Shown in pieces: positions 30,135 through 41,031 of a DNA stretch of 64,000 bases. This DNA comes from Phymatolithon calcareum (taxonomy: Eukaryota; Rhodophyta; Florideophyceae; Hapalidiales): NCBI GenBank assembly GCA_977006965.1, contig OZ345370.1, forward strand, positions 1,922,001 to 1,986,000, given 5' to 3'. The notes under the pieces were generated by a model. The model was not told where the DNA came from, ran no database searches, and saw only the letters and a program-made list of their open reading frames with translations. A program made the translations under genes and the position numbers. The number at the start of each line of letters is the position of its first letter. The first letter of the stretch is position 1.

Positions 30135-30998
30135 GGTGAACGGGTGGAGCCTTCGCGGAAATCCTGGTTGCGCTCCAACGCAAATGCGTTATTGTTATCA
30201 TTTACTTGATTCAAGTATTAAGAGTGAAGACAATATTTTCAATGCCGTGCGATGCCGCGATTCAGTCGGCGAGGCTCTAGGAGCTAGAGTTGCGAGACGG
30301 CGACAAGGTGACGAAATTTCTGGAGGCATTATTGCGGTTGCTACGCACGCGAGGTCGGACGCACCGGTGCCTGCATACACCGAACGGACCCGAAGGGCGA
30401 ATCAAACGCTACTGCCACATGTGCCTCATGATTCGACAACGGCGACAATCTTCGAGCGAAAGAAGCGACGGTTAGCACCATCAAGCTACTGACAGCGTCC
30501 GTTTCTTCCGGCGCCATACCCGTCACCGCGCCGGCGACAGTGTCAGTCTCTTCGCAGCGACGTAACGACTTGATGGATGTTTCCCATAAGCGCTTAAAGC
30601 GCATACGCGTCGCCGCCGCCAACTCTTTGTTCCGCAGGGCTTTCCTTTCTTCCCACCCGCCTTCCCATCTGCGATCGCACGGATTGCATATTTGTTTTGG
30701 ACAGGGCTTTGAGACATATCGACGAATGGAGATTGGGCGCGTTATTCTTGGGACGGCTTCCATCTGTGTTATTCGACTGCAATTGATTTTCTTTCTAATG
30801 ATGACGCCTCATCTGTGCGATGCTGGGACGGCTATCTCTCTTTCTCCTGCTTCTTAGGAACTACTCCAAGAATACGATAGATATAGAATTTCTAACAGGT
30901 GGCGTGTTTGCTGGTGTTTCGTTTTGACACGCACTTTGTCGGAAGAATAGATTGGGAGATTTCCCTCTGCTCGAAGACCCAGACGCCTATAAAGAAAA
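30135..30998. other. GC-rich stretch with overlapping open frames of unknown status
   Basis: Between 30250 and 30760 the sequence is GC-rich and open in several frames: 30432-30854 (+), 30290-30475 (+) with HRCLHTPNG and YCHMC, and 30341-30763 (-, 140 codons, with CNPCDRRWEGGWEERKALR). GC-rich overlapping frames arise by chance, so I cannot say which is real. A lost host gene or transposon exon is plausible. Confidence 0.3.
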
Positions 30999-30999
30999 A

Positions 31000-31180
31000 A
31001 TGTTTTCATCGCATATGCGTCCTGATGAAGAAGATAAGTGCAAACGATTCACACGTGCACTTCTTAGTAGAGAAATTCGAGTTAAGGAGGTCATTAATTA
31101 CCAGACTCGCTACATTAGAAAACTGTCCGAGCCATGTTACTCTACAGGTGAGGTGTTTGGAACTTTTAAATAAATCCTTA
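31000..31180 (+). mobile_element. LINE 3'-tail fragment
   Basis: GTGCAAACGATTCACACGTG, GAGAAATTCGAGTTAAGGAG and CTACAGGTGAGGTGTTTGG then aacttttaaataaatcc align with the 3' end at 29260-29430 (LTRALREGEILIKE against FTRALLSREIRVKE). Confidence 0.7.
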
Positions 31181-31194
31181 CGTATCCCGTAGTG

Positions 31195-31290
31195 ACCGAT
31201 GGTTTCCCGAAAAGATAACCGGGCATGACGCAATGCCTTCATCGACCACTTCTCTCCGTGTGCTCTAAGGGGAGTGCTGTGCCAACCAAG
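31195..31290 (+). repeat. Repeat family D, copy 1
   Basis: GGTTTCCCGAAAAGATAACC and CCACTTCTCTCCGTGTGCT recur at 63606-63670 with the same spacing and a similar following AAGG(A/G)G(C/T)(A/G)CTG. Nature unknown; it follows directly on a LINE tail here. Confidence 0.55.
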
Positions 31291-33259
31291 AACGGCTGAC
31301 GCTTTTCGAATACCTTTCTCTTACTCGGTGGATGTGGCGTGTATAACATTCCGAATATGGTCATCGGCGCTGGAGTCCGTTCTGTCGTATTCAAGTTCCA
31401 GTGCTTCGCCACGAGTACATTTGTGGACTTGAGAGAACAGCTCTAGCACGAGAGATTCAGAGCGCAATATGCGACTGCCAAAGCAATGATATGAAATTTA
31501 CCCAAACTTGACATTCAGGTCCTCGATTGACACGTTGTCTTGCAGCCCGTTGGCCAGCTGGTCCACTCCCGCAAACTAGCCCAAATTGATATCTCTAACT
31601 GACAAAGACTGAGCTACTGCACCCGTCAATCATCGTGCAAAAGTGGCATTGATTAGCTTATACAGCACGGGGCCACCCAGCCGCTCATGCAGATTCATGC
31701 ACGCAGAGAAAAGCTCAAACTTAAATTCGGAAATTATTAGACGCTGTCGTGCGACTCTAGTGAGAAAACGGAATCCGATCGGCGCAATGCAATTCGGAAC
31801 TCAGGTAAGCAGACCTAAGCACAGAACTCCTGATGGCAGTAGGAACCCGCAGATATTGGGGCGGCAAGTACGGTGCCGGAGCTGTCTGCCGAGGACAGCT
31901 TAGCGCCGCGCTCGACACGTAGCCGTGGTTCTGTACTGTCAGTGTATCCGTGTCCGTTGTTGGCTGATCGATCACTGGCTTGGCGTCGGTCCCAATTGCA
32001 TCACTATGTCATAGGACGTCACCGTCGGGTGCTACGTCTTAAGTCCCCTTCCACAATGTGAAGGGTAAGAGATCTCTGCCGTTTCTTTATCCGCCACTTT
32101 TTAGAGTTCAATCGCTCACCTGATCTGCAGGTCCTTTGTTTTTGTTTGTTTATCTTCTTGTGTCCTCTTCTCTCTCTAACGCTAGTCTGCAACGCAATTT
32201 ATACCCATCCCTTTGCTCGCCATTGTAGCCTACTTGCTGCACGTAATCATCTGAAGATATAGGGTAGTGAAAAAGTACTCCAAGAAAATATTATGCCTTA
32301 CCAAGCGAACGCTTAAAGATGATTGCAAAACATAATTTGAGCCATAATAACATTGCCAACCGAAGTCCCTGAGCAGTGAATCAAGCTTGTGCCAGGGCAG
32401 AACCATAGCTCCTCATGTTGTTACGATAAGATAAAACAGATCTTCGAAGGTATGTCTAATTGCCCCTTGTGTTTTTATTAAACCTCGGCCGACATTACGG
32501 TCTATGGTCTTCGGTTTCCGTCTTTTAGTCACCGCAAGCTCCAACGCTTTCCATGCGTTTGACATCACAAGAGTGTCCCTAAATTCTTAATGGCTCTATG
32601 TTCAATGTACTACTCGCCCGGAGATGTGGCGGACTCGTACGCACAAATCGATGTTTCGATATCCTTCCTCTTCAGGGTTTTTTTGCAACTGTTTAGTTGT
32701 TTATTTGAAAGCCCTCATTAACACTCCTAAGACTGTACGGAAGCAGCTTTTCGTAACCTGTTCATTCTAGTCTATCGCCTGGTCCTTAGTACAGGGACTC
32801 GTCGTTCTCCATGTTGTCAATTACGGTGACGCTGTAGAGTAGTATGGAGTCTAATGCCTTTTCCGTTCTTGACATCTCTCCGGGGTCCAGTTCATACTTT
32901 TTTGCACTTCAGCACCGCTACGTGCTGTCCGGGAAAGAAACATATACATCTTGGAAAGGCTTCTCGCGTTGGTGCGGAGAGATATCAACAACTCATCAGT
33001 GACTACTTTGTGAAGCACCGCATGTCGTCCTGAATTACCTCATCGGACGCATCAAATCCTCCACAAGAATGTGCAGTATACTTCTGAGAGCGCGCAACCC
33101 CATTGTAACATTTACCAAGTGCGCGCACGACACAGAAGCTCACAACAGCAAGCTCCAATTGAGCCATTTCCGTGGATCGACGCATGCGCGCAGTCTCAGA
33201 CATGGAAAGAGAACGCTGACATGGCGCACGAAGGAATGCACAGGACAGTGCGCAAAGCT
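31291..33259. other. No gene recognised
   Basis: About 2 kb of intergenic sequence. Near 32690-32760 and 32790-32860 there are scraps resembling LINE ends (gtttatttgaaagccctcat; CGTCGTTCTCCATGTTGTCA compared with 13296-13320 and 50155-50175). No supported gene. Confidence 0.4.
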
Positions 33260-33893
33260 CTAAAGTTTTCTGTCCGAGAGCTTGGGATGTTTCCAAGAGC
33301 GTAATAGTTCCGTCCGCGAAAATGAAAGCTGAGCCGCGACATGCATCGCATGCACACTGCACTCTTCGTCGCCCATATCGCCTTCCAACTTTTCGGTGTG
33401 CATTCTCAGCATTGAACGCTTTACTTCTTGAAGGCATTGTGAAAATAGTCCATTGAGGAATACACCAGCCAGAGTGGATAGACTGTTCATTTCTTTGGCA
33501 ATTGACGCAGGTAACTCGTCATTCCCATCTTGGTTCACCGGAGAACCCGACGAGGTGTCAATTCCATTGTGCAAGCTAAGCAGGTGCCATGCAGTAGCCT
33601 CTCTCGAAGACCGATGTTTGTCCAAGACAGGGGCTGTTTCAGCTGCAAAATTTTCAGCATGGCTTTTAAACAGACGCAACGCGGTTGCAACGTTGCTAGT
33701 CGCAGTTTTCCATAATTTGAAATCTTCACGAGCGGCAGATTATTCCTGCGCTAGCAATTTTGCGAATGCCAGTCCATCGAGCTCGCTCGGTTTCGAAAGT
33801 TCGTTGAACGAAGAGGAGACGGAGTGGGTGACTCTCTCTAGCGTTGCCGTCAGATATTGAGTTTCGATTCCCGTAAGAAGAAGATGAAATTTT
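33260..33893 (-). pseudogene. Unidentified helical protein with an in-frame stop
   Basis: A single minus-strand frame runs from about 33893 to the stop at 33260, broken by one TAA at 33740-33742. It encodes TQYLTATLERVTHSVSSSF, ELSKPSELDGLAFAKLLAQE, stop, then AREDFKLWKTATSNVATALR, a long helical part (ASIAKEMNSLSTLAGVFLNG, QEVKRSMLRMHTEKLE) and a C-terminal region with LSFSRTELLRSWKHP. Heptad-like spacing suggests coiled coil. The composition is host-gene-like rather than retroelement-like. I cannot name the family. The frame that follows at 33003-33260 may be a frameshifted continuation. Confidence 0.4.
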
Positions 33894-33894
33894 T

Positions 33895-34260
33895 ATCATA
33901 GTGTTTCCAATGCATCTGCTGACGCTTGGGGCAACACTTCTGGAGAAGAAAAGCTCCATTTCGATAAGTGGCATAGTCAGCAAAACTCCAAAACCTACCT
34001 CTGGTCTCACAGAAGAGACCTCGAGGGGCAAAATCATATCGCGTCTGTCACCATGCAGAGTATACCGTCTCTTGACGAGCGACGGTACGCACATGGGAAT
34101 TTGCGGCGTCCCGAGTTGTTTATGCCCCGGAGCGCCACGGGCAAGTTTAACGACTTCCCGGGCCCGTCGTGCCGCGCGCCGATCCACGCAGGGGGGGGGG
34201 GGTTACTGACGTCCCCAGTCTTGTCTGCGCCGGAGCGCCTTGGGCGAGTTTAGCGACATC
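33895..34260. repeat. Repeat family F fragment, local duplication and G-tract
   Basis: 33895-34050 resembles 14900-15080 (ATGCATCTGCTGACGCTTGG; CCAAAACCTACCTCTGGTCT). Next, a block of about 75 bp (GCGTCCCGAGTTGTTTATGC ... CGGGCAAGTTTAACGAC) is repeated with a period near 100 bp (ACGTCCCCAGTCTTGTCTGC ... TGGGCGAGTTTAGCGAC), separated by a run of about 14 G at 34190. A third relative is at 12227-12280. Confidence 0.55.
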
Positions 34261-34789
34261 CCGGGTCATCCTTGCCGTGCATCTCTTTGGGACTTACGAT
34301 TCCAGTAAGATGGCATCAGTAGCACTGCACTTTGGGTTGTCATCAAGACAGATCGGGCACGTGGTGACGTCGATGCGTCTATGCAGAGCAGCTTAGGCGT
34401 GTGATGAGATTGACGCGACTAGTTTCTGCTTCGTGCGAATGCTGGCAGTGAAACGGTACTTCGGATGCGTCCCGCCACATAACCCATTTTCCTATATAGA
34501 TGACTTTGGTGAGACCGTAAGCGCATAACCCAACGGAAAGGCCTAGAATGAAATAATGCACGCAATGGACAGACTATTAGAGTTAGATCTTATAATGACG
34601 GAAGAAATGAGAGTGTGGTGCGATCTTCTCAGAGCATGTCATAGTAGTACACGGGAAGATGCTCTGATGTCGGCGAACTCTGGCGTTGGGCGCTTCTACA
34701 ATTCCTCCCTAGTGACACTTAGCAGCAAGCGCTGCGCAGAACAACTTGTGGGAAGGAGAGAGGGCCTGACCGGACCAAACGGACCACAA

Positions 34790-35480
34790 GCGACAAAGGC
34801 GGGCGCTCGTGCCCGCGCCGGCGCAAGTGGCCGCAGCAGTAATGCTGCGCAACGCAATTCTTCTGACGTTAATTCCGTCGGAAATGGCTGGCGCTATCGC
34901 GAATGCGCTCGCCTGGGACTCGGCAAATCGAGAACTTGCCACGCTCGAAATGCCAGACCCAACCCCGCCGTCTCTGGATTTCCAAGAAATCTTGCGAATT
35001 TAAGCGGATTTGATACAGGCCGGCTGTGAAAACCGGTCCGGCTACCTGTGCGTCACAGGAAGGAGCCAAGAGTTCAGTCAGGAATTTTTCCCCGCTATAT
35101 TGCAGGGTTTCTTGAAATGACAAGAGCTGTGCTCCGGCCTCCCCAGGGGAGAAGACTGTCGCCTTCTGGTAGTATGGTAGTACATGAATTCCGCCCTGTG
35201 CGGTGTGCCGCAACGCTCAAAGAAGCTGGGAGAGAAGACAGAAGGAAATGAAAGAAGGCAGAGAGATGATTAGCTACCGTGAACGTCCTAAATGGTTTCA
35301 AACCCGGGCATCCCTTTGAAGGACGGCGAATGAAGATTGGCTGCGTTGCGAAATGGACGTTAAGCTGGACCATGGTCTGCACCTTGTGCAGCTTGGACAG
35401 CTGCTGTGACATCAAGTACCACTCGTATCTGCTAAGGTCTACTAGAGCCGTAAGGATGCGGAGTTGCTCCATCAGCTTCG
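34790..35480 (+). repeat. Repeat family C, uninterrupted copy
   Basis: Collinear with 14340-14039 and 13070-12640 on the minus strand. It encodes AVMLRNAILLTLIPSEMAGA, IANALAWDSANRELATLEMP, DPTPPSLDFQEILRI and, after a stop at 35000-35002, further related peptide (RVQSGIFPRYIAGFLEMTRA, GHPFEGRRMKIGCV). It carries the pre-insertion site CACAGGAAGGAGCC near 35056-35069, where the other copy holds a LINE. The 3' end runs to gatagaaagaaagaac (35498-35513). Two degraded copies of an unassigned coding repeat are therefore comparable within this window. Confidence 0.65.
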
Positions 35481-35569
35481 AGAAATCCCGCAGTAAAAGA
35501 TAGAAAGAAAGAACAACTTGTCTGGATTGCAATATTGCCGAAACTCTCCTGCTGCAATGAGCCAGTCCC

Positions 35570-35801
35570 TGACAGCTTCGCCACTCACACACGTGGTGGA
35601 CTACTCCACGTGTACCTCGCATGCCTGCACCCTACTGCACCCTCACCAGGCAAGCCAGGCACGAGACTAGTGACTGGCGCATGCCGTCTGCATGCCGCAC
35701 TATGTGTGCCTGTGTGTGTCTCCTGGAACGCAGGGCCAACAGAAAACCATAAGTAGACTAGCTAGCCCCTCATGAGTAAAGGTAGAGGTTAGAAGCCAAC
35801 A
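35570..35801 (+). repeat. 5' LTR of the copia element
   Basis: 232 bp, TGACAGCTTC...AGCCAACA. It contains a short perfect hairpin (ACACGTGG / CCACGTGT arms around 35588-35612) and TATGTGTGCCTGTGTGTGTC further in. It should carry promoter and polyadenylation signals; no clear TATA box or AATAAA is seen. Confidence 0.95.
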
Positions 35802-35831
35802 GGTTCTGGGCCTACGCCGCTAACCACTCAC

Positions 35832-38246
35832 ATGCTGGAGCGCTCAAAGCGCAAGAACCGTAATCCAGATCCCGATTACACCGCTCGGGCCATATCTTAC
35901 ATATCCAAACGGCGAACATCGCCTCCTCCCGCCACCAATTCCCGCGGCGCCGTTGTCGCCACCACTCCTACCAACACTGCGGCTATCGGATCTGGCGCCT
36001 TCGCTCCTGTCATGGACGATTCGAATCGCGTCCCTACTCGCCCGTGGCCAACCGATGGCGTGACCAAACTATTCGCAGATGCGACTAATCACCGCGACTG
36101 GCGCCTTTGCGTCGAAGCAGTTACCCAGGACCAGCGCGCTGAGAAACTCTTGACTCGCGCTCCCCTGGACACTGACCAAGTCGAAGTCGCCCAAGCTGCC
36201 CTTCTCAAATCTTTTATGATGCTCACTGTCCACGGATCATTTCGTCAAGCTATATCTCCGATGACCGCGCTGGAGGCGTACGCCCACCTATGCGGTCTCG
36301 CTCCTCAGACATCTATTCACGAGGTAGCCCACTCTGCGAAGGTCAAGAACCTAGATTCGTACCCTACACCGGCCGCTTACGTCGCCGCCCACCGAGGTCG
36401 CCACGACCAACTTCTCTCCGCTGATGCCAGCCATTATCTCGCATCCCCATCCGCATATATCGCAGATCTGCTCGGCGGTCTCTCAAACACACCCAACGCT
36501 CACGCTCTAACTGAGCTATACGCCTACCTACCGGACATTCAAAAGAACGATACCACTGCTAGCCGTCTCACTGCTGCGATTCTTCGTCTACCAACATCCA
36601 GCAAGGGAAATCGGAACACCAGAAACTCCGGCACGCCTGCAGATCGCCAGCGCTATGGTCGCCGCCCCGGAGACCCGACAGTCACCAACTATAGCTGCAT
36701 GCTGCACAAAATGGACAACCACAAGCAAAATGACAATCGGTGCCGCGCCATGCAAACTCGCCGGGGCAGCCTACCGAAACCTTCTGCCTCTGCAGTGACC
36801 ATGGACCCAGAATTTATACATGCAGTCGCGGGGTCCCGCGCCGCCATGATGAAAGCTAGTAATGACCAAAACGACAATGTAAACAACGATTCTCAGCACA
36901 TGATCAGCCCCTTACTTGATTCTGCAGCTACGCATCACCTTACAGCGTCAGTAGGAAAGTTGCGCCATCCGAGGCCACTTCATGTCTCCGTTCAGCTCGC
37001 GAACCATGAAAGAGCTACTACTACTTCTGTAGAAAGCTCCTCAATCATGGGATCGCATTCTCCACTTCCACTTAGCGGTGCGCTTTGCGTGCCAGGACTA
37101 TCTCGCGACCTTGTTTCAGCAGGAAGACTGAGCAACGACTTCGATATAACCCTAAAACGGGACCGCTTTTACGTCACTGAACCATCGCCTGGTGTACCTA
37201 AAGATGTTGTGGCCACAGGAACCAGGCGAAACAACGTCTTTATGCTTGACGGGCCTGTAACTCGCTGTAGGAGCGAACGGTTCTCAAAAGGACGCTCAAG
37301 TGGTGTGGTCCTCCGCTCTCTACAGCGCCTGCATGACACTTTCGCCCATGCTCATCCTGATGCTCTGCGACGCCTTATCGCCGAAAAACCCCACTTGAAG
37401 AACCTGCTGCTCAAGTGCAAGGGAAACTATACGTGCACTCCATGCAACAGCGCCAAGCTCACTCGAGCACCCCATAGATCTGTGATGCGTGAAAACTGTA
37501 GGCCATTGCACAAGCTGAGCTCGGACACTGCAGGGCCCCTGACGCAGACCACGAGAGGAAACCGATACTTCACAGTACTCGCCGATCAGGCCACCGAGTA
37601 CCCGATGGCACTCCCGACCCGCACGAAGGGTGCAGCTGGTGAAAGTTTATTCGAAGCTGTTTGCCAACTGCAGCGTGCTTCAGGGTACAAAGTACAACGA
37701 TTACACTCTGATGGAGCAGGAGAGCTATCTGAAGGGACACCCAAGGCATACGCCAAAGCAGAGGGAATCACTTTAACCAAATCAATTCCAAATACTCCTC
37801 AGATGAATGGTCAATCAGAACGAGCAATCCGCACGTTGAAATCGTGCATCCGTACACAGTTAATATCCTCTGGAATGCTCAATTCTATGTGGGACTACGC
37901 GTTGGGAGACTGTGTCGCCAAACTGAACGCAATTACTAGGCGTGGCTCCGTCTGCTCACCCCACCATAAACTTTTCGGCTCACCTCCTCGCTTCCCTCTG
38001 CGGGCCCCTTTTGGTGCAAAAGGTTTTGTGCCAAACAAAGCCCGCAAGCCGAGCAGTCTTTCGATGCGCAGCATTAAATGTCGCTATCTTGCACCGCTTT
38101 CAGACGCGGTCGTCGCCGTTCGGGACGAAAAGTCACGAAAAATCATTGAGGCCCGCGGTGCTGATTTTGTACAGATCAAGCCACGCGAACCCAATCAACC
38201 ACCGTCTGAATCGCTGGCACCACCATCACTCGAAGGTCACGATTGA
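35832..38246 (+). CDS. Copia Gag-protease-integrase polyprotein
   Basis: 804 codons from an ATG 31 bases after the LTR, ending at TGA 38244-38246. Residues 1-340 are Gag-like with no clear CCHC knuckle (only scattered CMLHKMDNHKQNDNRC). Protease: LLDSAATHHLT with the active Asp at residue 363 (DSA in place of DSG/DTG). Integrase: zinc-binding LHDTFAHAHPDALRRL ... CTPCNSAK, then the catalytic triad Asp565 (SSDTAGPL), Asp627 (LHSDGAGEL) and Glu663 (NGQSERAIRTLK). The last spacing is 35 residues, as expected for DD35E. The following reverse transcriptase lies in the same frame past the TGA, so this stop either truncates the polyprotein or would need readthrough. Confidence 0.95.
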   Translation: MLERSKRKNRNPDPDYTARAISYISKRRTSPPPATNSRGAVVATTPTNTAAIGSGAFAPVMDDSNRVPTRPWPTDGVTKLFADATNHRDWRLCVEAVTQDQRAEKLLTRAPLDTDQVEVAQAALLKSFMMLTVHGSFRQAISPMTALEAYAHLCGLAPQTSIHEVAHSAKVKNLDSYPTPAAYVAAHRGRHDQLLSADASHYLASPSAYIADLLGGLSNTPNAHALTELYAYLPDIQKNDTTASRLTAAILRLPTSSKGNRNTRNSGTPADRQRYGRRPGDPTVTNYSCMLHKMDNHKQNDNRCRAMQTRRGSLPKPSASAVTMDPEFIHAVAGSRAAMMKASNDQNDNVNNDSQHMISPLLDSAATHHLTASVGKLRHPRPLHVSVQLANHERATTTSVESSSIMGSHSPLPLSGALCVPGLSRDLVSAGRLSNDFDITLKRDRFYVTEPSPGVPKDVVATGTRRNNVFMLDGPVTRCRSERFSKGRSSGVVLRSLQRLHDTFAHAHPDALRRLIAEKPHLKNLLLKCKGNYTCTPCNSAKLTRAPHRSVMRENCRPLHKLSSDTAGPLTQTTRGNRYFTVLADQATEYPMALPTRTKGAAGESLFEAVCQLQRASGYKVQRLHSDGAGELSEGTPKAYAKAEGITLTKSIPNTPQMNGQSERAIRTLKSCIRTQLISSGMLNSMWDYALGDCVAKLNAITRRGSVCSPHHKLFGSPPRFPLRAPFGAKGFVPNKARKPSSLSMRSIKCRYLAPLSDAVVAVRDEKSRKIIEARGADFVQIKPREPNQPPSESLAPPSLEGHD

Positions 38247-40064
38247 CTTCCATCCTCAACATTGACTTCTCCCACTGATTTGCGATCCAACTCAAGAATG
38301 AGACCACGAACGCCGCAGCCGACCACATTCATAGCTGGCAGTCGTCGCGTGCTTCGCAAACGCGCGACGCTGCGCAAACCAGCTCGGTTCCATGACGGTG
38401 ACCTGGATGAAATCGGAGGTGCGCCGGCTGCATCTGCCGTTGCGGTGGAGCTCGACACACCAACTACACCATCGCCCAATCCTCGCTCACTTCGCGAAAC
38501 GCGCAAGGGTCGTCATGCCCAATTTCACTTGTATTGGAAAAAGGCTCACGACCTCTTTATCGATACAAATTTAGCGTTGGGTGCTTGGGAATTGGTTGAC
38601 CCCGAGCCGACAGAAAACCCCGTCCCGCATCTTTGGGCATACCACTACAAAACAGCGCCTGGAGGGGCGCTTCAGGCTGTGTCAGCACGCTGCACAGTTC
38701 GGGGCGACTTAATGCGTCCTGGTACGCATTTTGATCCGCTGCGTACAGCCGCCCAATCGCCCTCGCAAACTGCACGTCGCCTCTTGTATGCCAGAGCAGC
38801 TCTCGCAGGGGAATATATACGGTCAGCCGACGTTCCGAACGCCTACCCACGAGCTCCGTCGGACCCTTCGTATCGTGTAACAATGCAGCAACCCCGTCGT
38901 GCTGATGGAACTCTCACGTTCCCCGGAAAACTGATACGCGTGTCGCGCGCGCAGACGGGCAGTCCTGACGGGGGATACCTCTGGGAGCGCCATAGGAACG
39001 CTTGCCCGCGCAGCTGGGGATGGCAACCGTTGAAAGCTGAAGGAAGCTGCTTCCTTTACGTCGACAAAACGTCAGGAGAATACGCGCGACTACTGGCCGA
39101 CACAGATGACTTTGTATTGACCTCGCCCTCCGCGGCACTCCTCGAGCAGCTCCTGGGGAAAATGCGAAACGAGTGGGACGTCAAGGAGCAACGACCGGTA
39201 CAACATCATAGCAATTACCGGAACAAGATAAGGAATACCTCTCAGCATACGCAAGCATGTGGAGCAACTGCTAGACGATTTTGGCCTTCAGCAGGCCAAC
39301 ACGGTCAAAACACCTCATGATCCTCGCGCCGACCTCACTGCGCGTAAGGAGCACGAATCGGCTATTTCGGAGGAGGATAAGGCACGCTACAAGCGCGGCG
39401 TTGGTCTTGTGCGTTTCATTGTCGACACAGTGGTCTATGAAGCCGCCTATATTGCTTCTCAACTCGCTCGAGCCGCGCACGACCCTACCGCGCGCCACTT
39501 AGCCGCGTTAAAACGTCTTGCACGGTACTTGTCTGCTAATCGGAACGCACATCTCTTCTACTAGCTCAGCGGTGACCACGAGCTCAAGGCTTATGCTGAC
39601 AGCGACTACGCGGCATGTTCCGACACACGCCGATCCCGCACGGGCATCGCCATTTCCTACGCTGGTGATCTAATATTTTGGAAGAGTGTTCTTCAAAAAT
39701 CAGTGACACTTTCTACCGGAGAAGCTGAGTATATGGCCGCATCTGAAGCAGCCCGTTCATTTTGTGGCTGCAGCAGCTCGCAGAAGAATGGCGAATACCC
39801 ATTCCGAACCCAACTCGTCTTCTTGTCGATAACACAACTGCAATCGCAATGTCTGTTGCGAACGGGACAACGACGAGGTCGAAGCACATTGACACGCGCG
39901 CGCATTACATCCAAGAGCAAGTACAGCGTATTAAGATCGCACCTGAGCACACACCGAGCGCACAGCAAGTCGCAGACATGTTTACGAAACCGCTACCACC
40001 TATCAAGTTTCATCGTAACAATGAGCTCATACGCAGCGACGTGCAAGAAGCTGCGCAGGGCTGA
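38247..40064 (+). pseudogene. Copia reverse transcriptase and RNase H, broken
   Basis: In the gag frame after TGA 38244-38246 comes the reverse transcriptase: GEYIRSADVPNAYPRAPSDP, YRVTMQQPRRADGTLTFPG, GCFLYVD-like SCFLYVDKTSGEY and ADTDDFVLTS (catalytic DD). Around 39190-39250 the frame shifts to +1 (LDDFGLQQANTVKTPHDPRA, VDTVVYEAAYIASQLARAAH) and meets TAG at 39562-39564. The same frame continues into RNase H (LKAYADSDYAACSDTRRSRT, TGEAEYMAASEAARSF). Near 39756 it shifts back (WLQQLAEEWRIPIPNP, LLVDNTTAIAMSVANG, KHIDTRAHYIQEQV, VADMFTKPLPP). Domain order and motifs are all recognisable, but the enzyme cannot be made from this copy without recoding. Confidence 0.92.
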
Positions 40065-40112
40065 TAGCTTCGCGTTTCTTCCAGCTCCTCGCCCCTGCTG
40101 CACATTTCGCAT

Positions 40113-40344
40113 CGACAGCTTCGCCACTCACACACGTGGTGGACTACTCCACGTGTACCTCGCATGCCTGCACCCTACTGCACCCTCACCAGGCAAGCCA
40201 GGCACGAGACTAGTGACTGGCGCATGCCGTCTGCATGCCGCACTATGTGTGCCTGTGTGTGTCTCCTGGAACGCAGGGCCAACAGAAAACCATAAGTAGA
40301 CTAGCTAGCCCCTCATGAGTAAAGGTAGAGGATAGAATCCAACA
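40113..40344 (+). repeat. 3' LTR of the copia element
   Basis: Same length as the 5' LTR. Differences seen by eye: first base C instead of T, and two substitutions near the end (GAGGATAGAATCC here, GAGGTTAGAAGCC there). I could not identify a convincing polypurine tract just upstream. Confidence 0.95.
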
Positions 40345-40677
40345 GTCCCTGCAGAGTGAAATGCCCAATGTAGCTTATCGGGCATCATCGCATCGCTTCT
40401 GACTCCTTGGAAGTATTTGCGGTTACCGGTTTAGGTTCTATATGTCATTTTTGTAGCCTAATAAAGGAGTCTGCATTTTCACACTCCGAATTAATGGTAT
40501 GTGGAGATGACGCAGTGGCTTCCCCAGAAAACCTGGCATGTTGAACCGGTCATATAGATCTGAATCAACCTTGTAAACTTCCCTCAGCTCTCTAACCCCC
40601 CGCATTTATCATCCGATTCAAAACTGAGGAATCGAAACATCAACATTGTCCATGCCAGAAGGGTCTCGTATTCTATC

Positions 40678-41031
40678 ATGGTCAGCAATGTATATGTGCA
40701 CAAACGAATCAACGTCGATGGAGCTGATTTTCATGTAGTGTGCACTGACGATAACGAAGAAAATAACTATCAACTTTTCTTTATGAGCTTGCAGGAAATG
40801 ACAAGTATTCTTGGAAACACGTCGGAGGAAAGTGGGGAAGCTATCGCCCTAATCATGCACGGGGCATACGAAAAAGGTATTCCTATGGGAAGTTTGGACA
40901 TTTCTCTTCGCCAAGCAGTCGAGATCAGGGTCCATTTGACGCAAACTCAAGGAATTTATGAACGACAGATTATTCTTGGTGAATTTCCACTATTGATTCT
41001 CTTCGTATTTGCCGAGCTCTTCGAGAAGTAA
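40678..41031 (+). CDS. Hypothetical protein, 117 aa
   Basis: ATG-initiated frame with balanced composition (VNVDGADFHVVCTDDNEENN-like acidic stretch; QEMTSILGNTSEESGEAIAL; a hydrophobic C-terminal LLILFVFAELFE). It lies 330 bp after the copia element in otherwise unannotated AT-rich DNA. No family recognised. It is longer than most chance frames here, but there is no supporting homology I can see. Confidence 0.3.
   Translation: MVSNVYVHKRINVDGADFHVVCTDDNEENNYQLFFMSLQEMTSILGNTSEESGEAIALIMHGAYEKGIPMGSLDISLRQAVEIRVHLTQTQGIYERQIILGEFPLLILFVFAELFEK

Larger units (their letters stand above)
35570..40344 (+). mobile_element. Full-length Ty1/copia LTR retrotransposon, 4775 bp
   Basis: Two 232-bp LTRs (35570-35801 and 40113-40344) enclose gag, protease, integrase, reverse transcriptase and RNase H in the copia order. 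The 5' LTR starts TG and the 3' LTR ends CA. A perfect 5-bp duplication GTCCC flanks the element (35565-35569 and 40345-40349). By eye the LTRs differ at three of 232 positions, so insertion was recent. Despite that, the coding part has two in-frame stops and two frameshifts. Confidence 0.96.

Noticed and set aside
30290-30475. HRCLHTPNG...YCHMC as a piggyBac C-terminal zinc finger
   Set aside because: Only two cysteines and no other piggyBac block nearby; the frame overlaps two other GC-rich frames.
34293-34394. A minus-strand peptide with CPICLDDNPKC, reminiscent of a RING finger start
   Set aside because: Only the first Cys pair is present, the frame is about 33 codons between stops, and no His/Cys partners follow.
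35280-35310. GGTTTCAAACCC in repeat C as a possible SINE (tRNA-derived) B box
   Set aside because: No A box at the right distance, and the flanking sequence is part of a coding-type repeat.
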